6,453 nt of DNA from Yoonia sp. GTDB taxonomy: Bacteria; Pseudomonadota; Alphaproteobacteria; Rhodobacterales; Rhodobacteraceae. Below are positions 5,905 through 6,453 of the stretch, one piece after another (the stretch's first letter is position 1; every line of letters starts with the position of its first letter). The translations under genes and the position numbers were made by a program. The DNA is taken from NCBI GenBank assembly GCA_020627605.1, contig JAHDGO010000121.1:1-6453 (forward strand), given 5' to 3'. Under the pieces are notes generated by a model that had not been told where the DNA came from, ran no database searches, and was given only the letters and a program-made list of their open reading frames with translations.

Positions 5905-6453
5905 ATGACTGACCTGACCCCACCCAGTGGCACCGGTCCGCTTGCCAAACGCGAGGCGCGTCTGGCCTGGGGCCTGCTGTTTCCCACGATCACAGCCGTT
6001 GCGCTTGTTGTGGTCCTGCCGCTGCTGGCGATCTTCTGGATCTCATTCAAGCCTGTCGAACTGGGCGATCTTCGCGCGCCAGAGGTGGTGCTGCGCGAGG
6101 ATATCCGCGGCGATGCAGAGGCTGTGGGTGACGAGGCCACGATCCGATATCGTCTGCGCAATTCATCGCAGGACCAGCCGATCACCGGCGTCACCTTTGC
6201 TGATGTCATCCCAGAGGGTCTGGTGGTGCAGGATCTGGACCCCCGCTGCAGCCTTTTTGGACGCGACCTGAGCTGTGATCTGGGCGACTGGGAACCGGGA
6301 ACGCGCGATACGCTGACAATCCCTGTGCTGGTCGAGCAGGATTATCTGGATAATGGTCTGCGCCCGCAGGATAGCGCGGCCCGCACGACGGGCGCATCAT
6401 CGAATGTTCTGACCAACAGTACCTTCACCCTCGAAAACTTCTCGCGCATCTTT
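5905..6453 (+). CDS. Sugar ABC transporter permease (MalF-type) with DUF11-like periplasmic insertion, 3' truncated by window
   Basis: Open for 183 codons to the window end with no stop. The ATG at 5905 follows AAGGA (5894-5898) with 6-nt spacing. After a cytoplasmic tail (1-20), TM1 spans about residues 22-47 (GLLFPTITAVALVVVLPLLA then IFWISF). Sugar permeases normally go from here, within about 20 residues, to a xFTLxNFxxxF motif before TM2. Here that motif, FTLENFSRIF, appears only at 174-183. The intervening segment (about 52-172) contains a DUF11-like pattern: IRYRLRNSS (80-88), ITGVTFADVIPEGLVV (93-108), Cys115, LSCDLGDWEPG (122-132) and LTIPVLV (137-143). This predicts an Ig-like beta-sandwich in the periplasm, perhaps with a Cys115-Cys124 disulfide. 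The remaining TM segments and EAA loop lie beyond the window. It is the second structural gene of the uptake operon. Confidence 0.82.
   Translation, partial: MTDLTPPSGTGPLAKREARLAWGLLFPTITAVALVVVLPLLAIFWISFKPVELGDLRAPEVVLREDIRGDAEAVGDEATIRYRLRNSSQDQPITGVTFADVIPEGLVVQDLDPRCSLFGRDLSCDLGDWEPGTRDTLTIPVLVEQDYLDNGLRPQDSAARTTGASSNVLTNSTFTLENFSRIF

Overview
The window is GC-rich DNA with compact, overlapping operons, G/C-ending codons and AAGGA/GGAGG-type ribosome binding sites. Protein style suggests an alphaproteobacterium, most likely of the Rhodobacteraceae/Roseobacter type; this is judged by eye, not from a marker gene. All supported genes lie on the + strand.

Region 1 (1-2482) is the 3' part of a tightly coupled catabolic operon. 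It holds the C-terminal part of a hydantoinase/dihydropyrimidinase-type cyclic amidohydrolase, a small VOC-fold protein, a hydantoin-racemase-like Asp/Glu racemase with both catalytic cysteines, and a DapA/NanA-superfamily lyase that keeps the Schiff-base lysine but has lost the usual DapA threonine/tyrosine relay. Gene junctions are 2 nt, ATGA (4 nt overlap) and 8 nt overlap. The set suggests racemisation and ring opening of a hydantoin- or dihydropyrimidine-like compound followed by an aldolase or hydro-lyase step; the substrate is not known. A hairpin plus T-run (2516-2539) closes the operon.

Region 2 (2483-3202) is a leader with small hairpins and a single-gene unit for a DJ-1/PfpI-family protein.

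Region 3 (3203-3418) is a 216-nt intergenic stretch dense in symmetry: a 12-bp inverted repeat, an 18-bp perfect palindrome with a central CG (a LacI-type operator), and an 11-bp inverted repeat whose right arm contains the Shine-Dalgarno sequence of the next gene. An 8-mer, GTTGCATG, occurs three times here.

Region 4 (3419-6453, running off the end) is a carbohydrate ABC uptake operon: a LacI-family regulator, a family-1 solute-binding protein with signal peptide, an intercistronic stem-loop, and the 5' part of a permease. Two things are odd. The regulator lacks about 12 residues of its recognition helix and following turn. The permease carries an extra domain of roughly 100 residues, resembling DUF11 (an Ig-like beta-sandwich), between TM1 and the usual pre-TM2 motif.

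No tRNA, rRNA, CRISPR array, insertion sequence or phage gene was seen.
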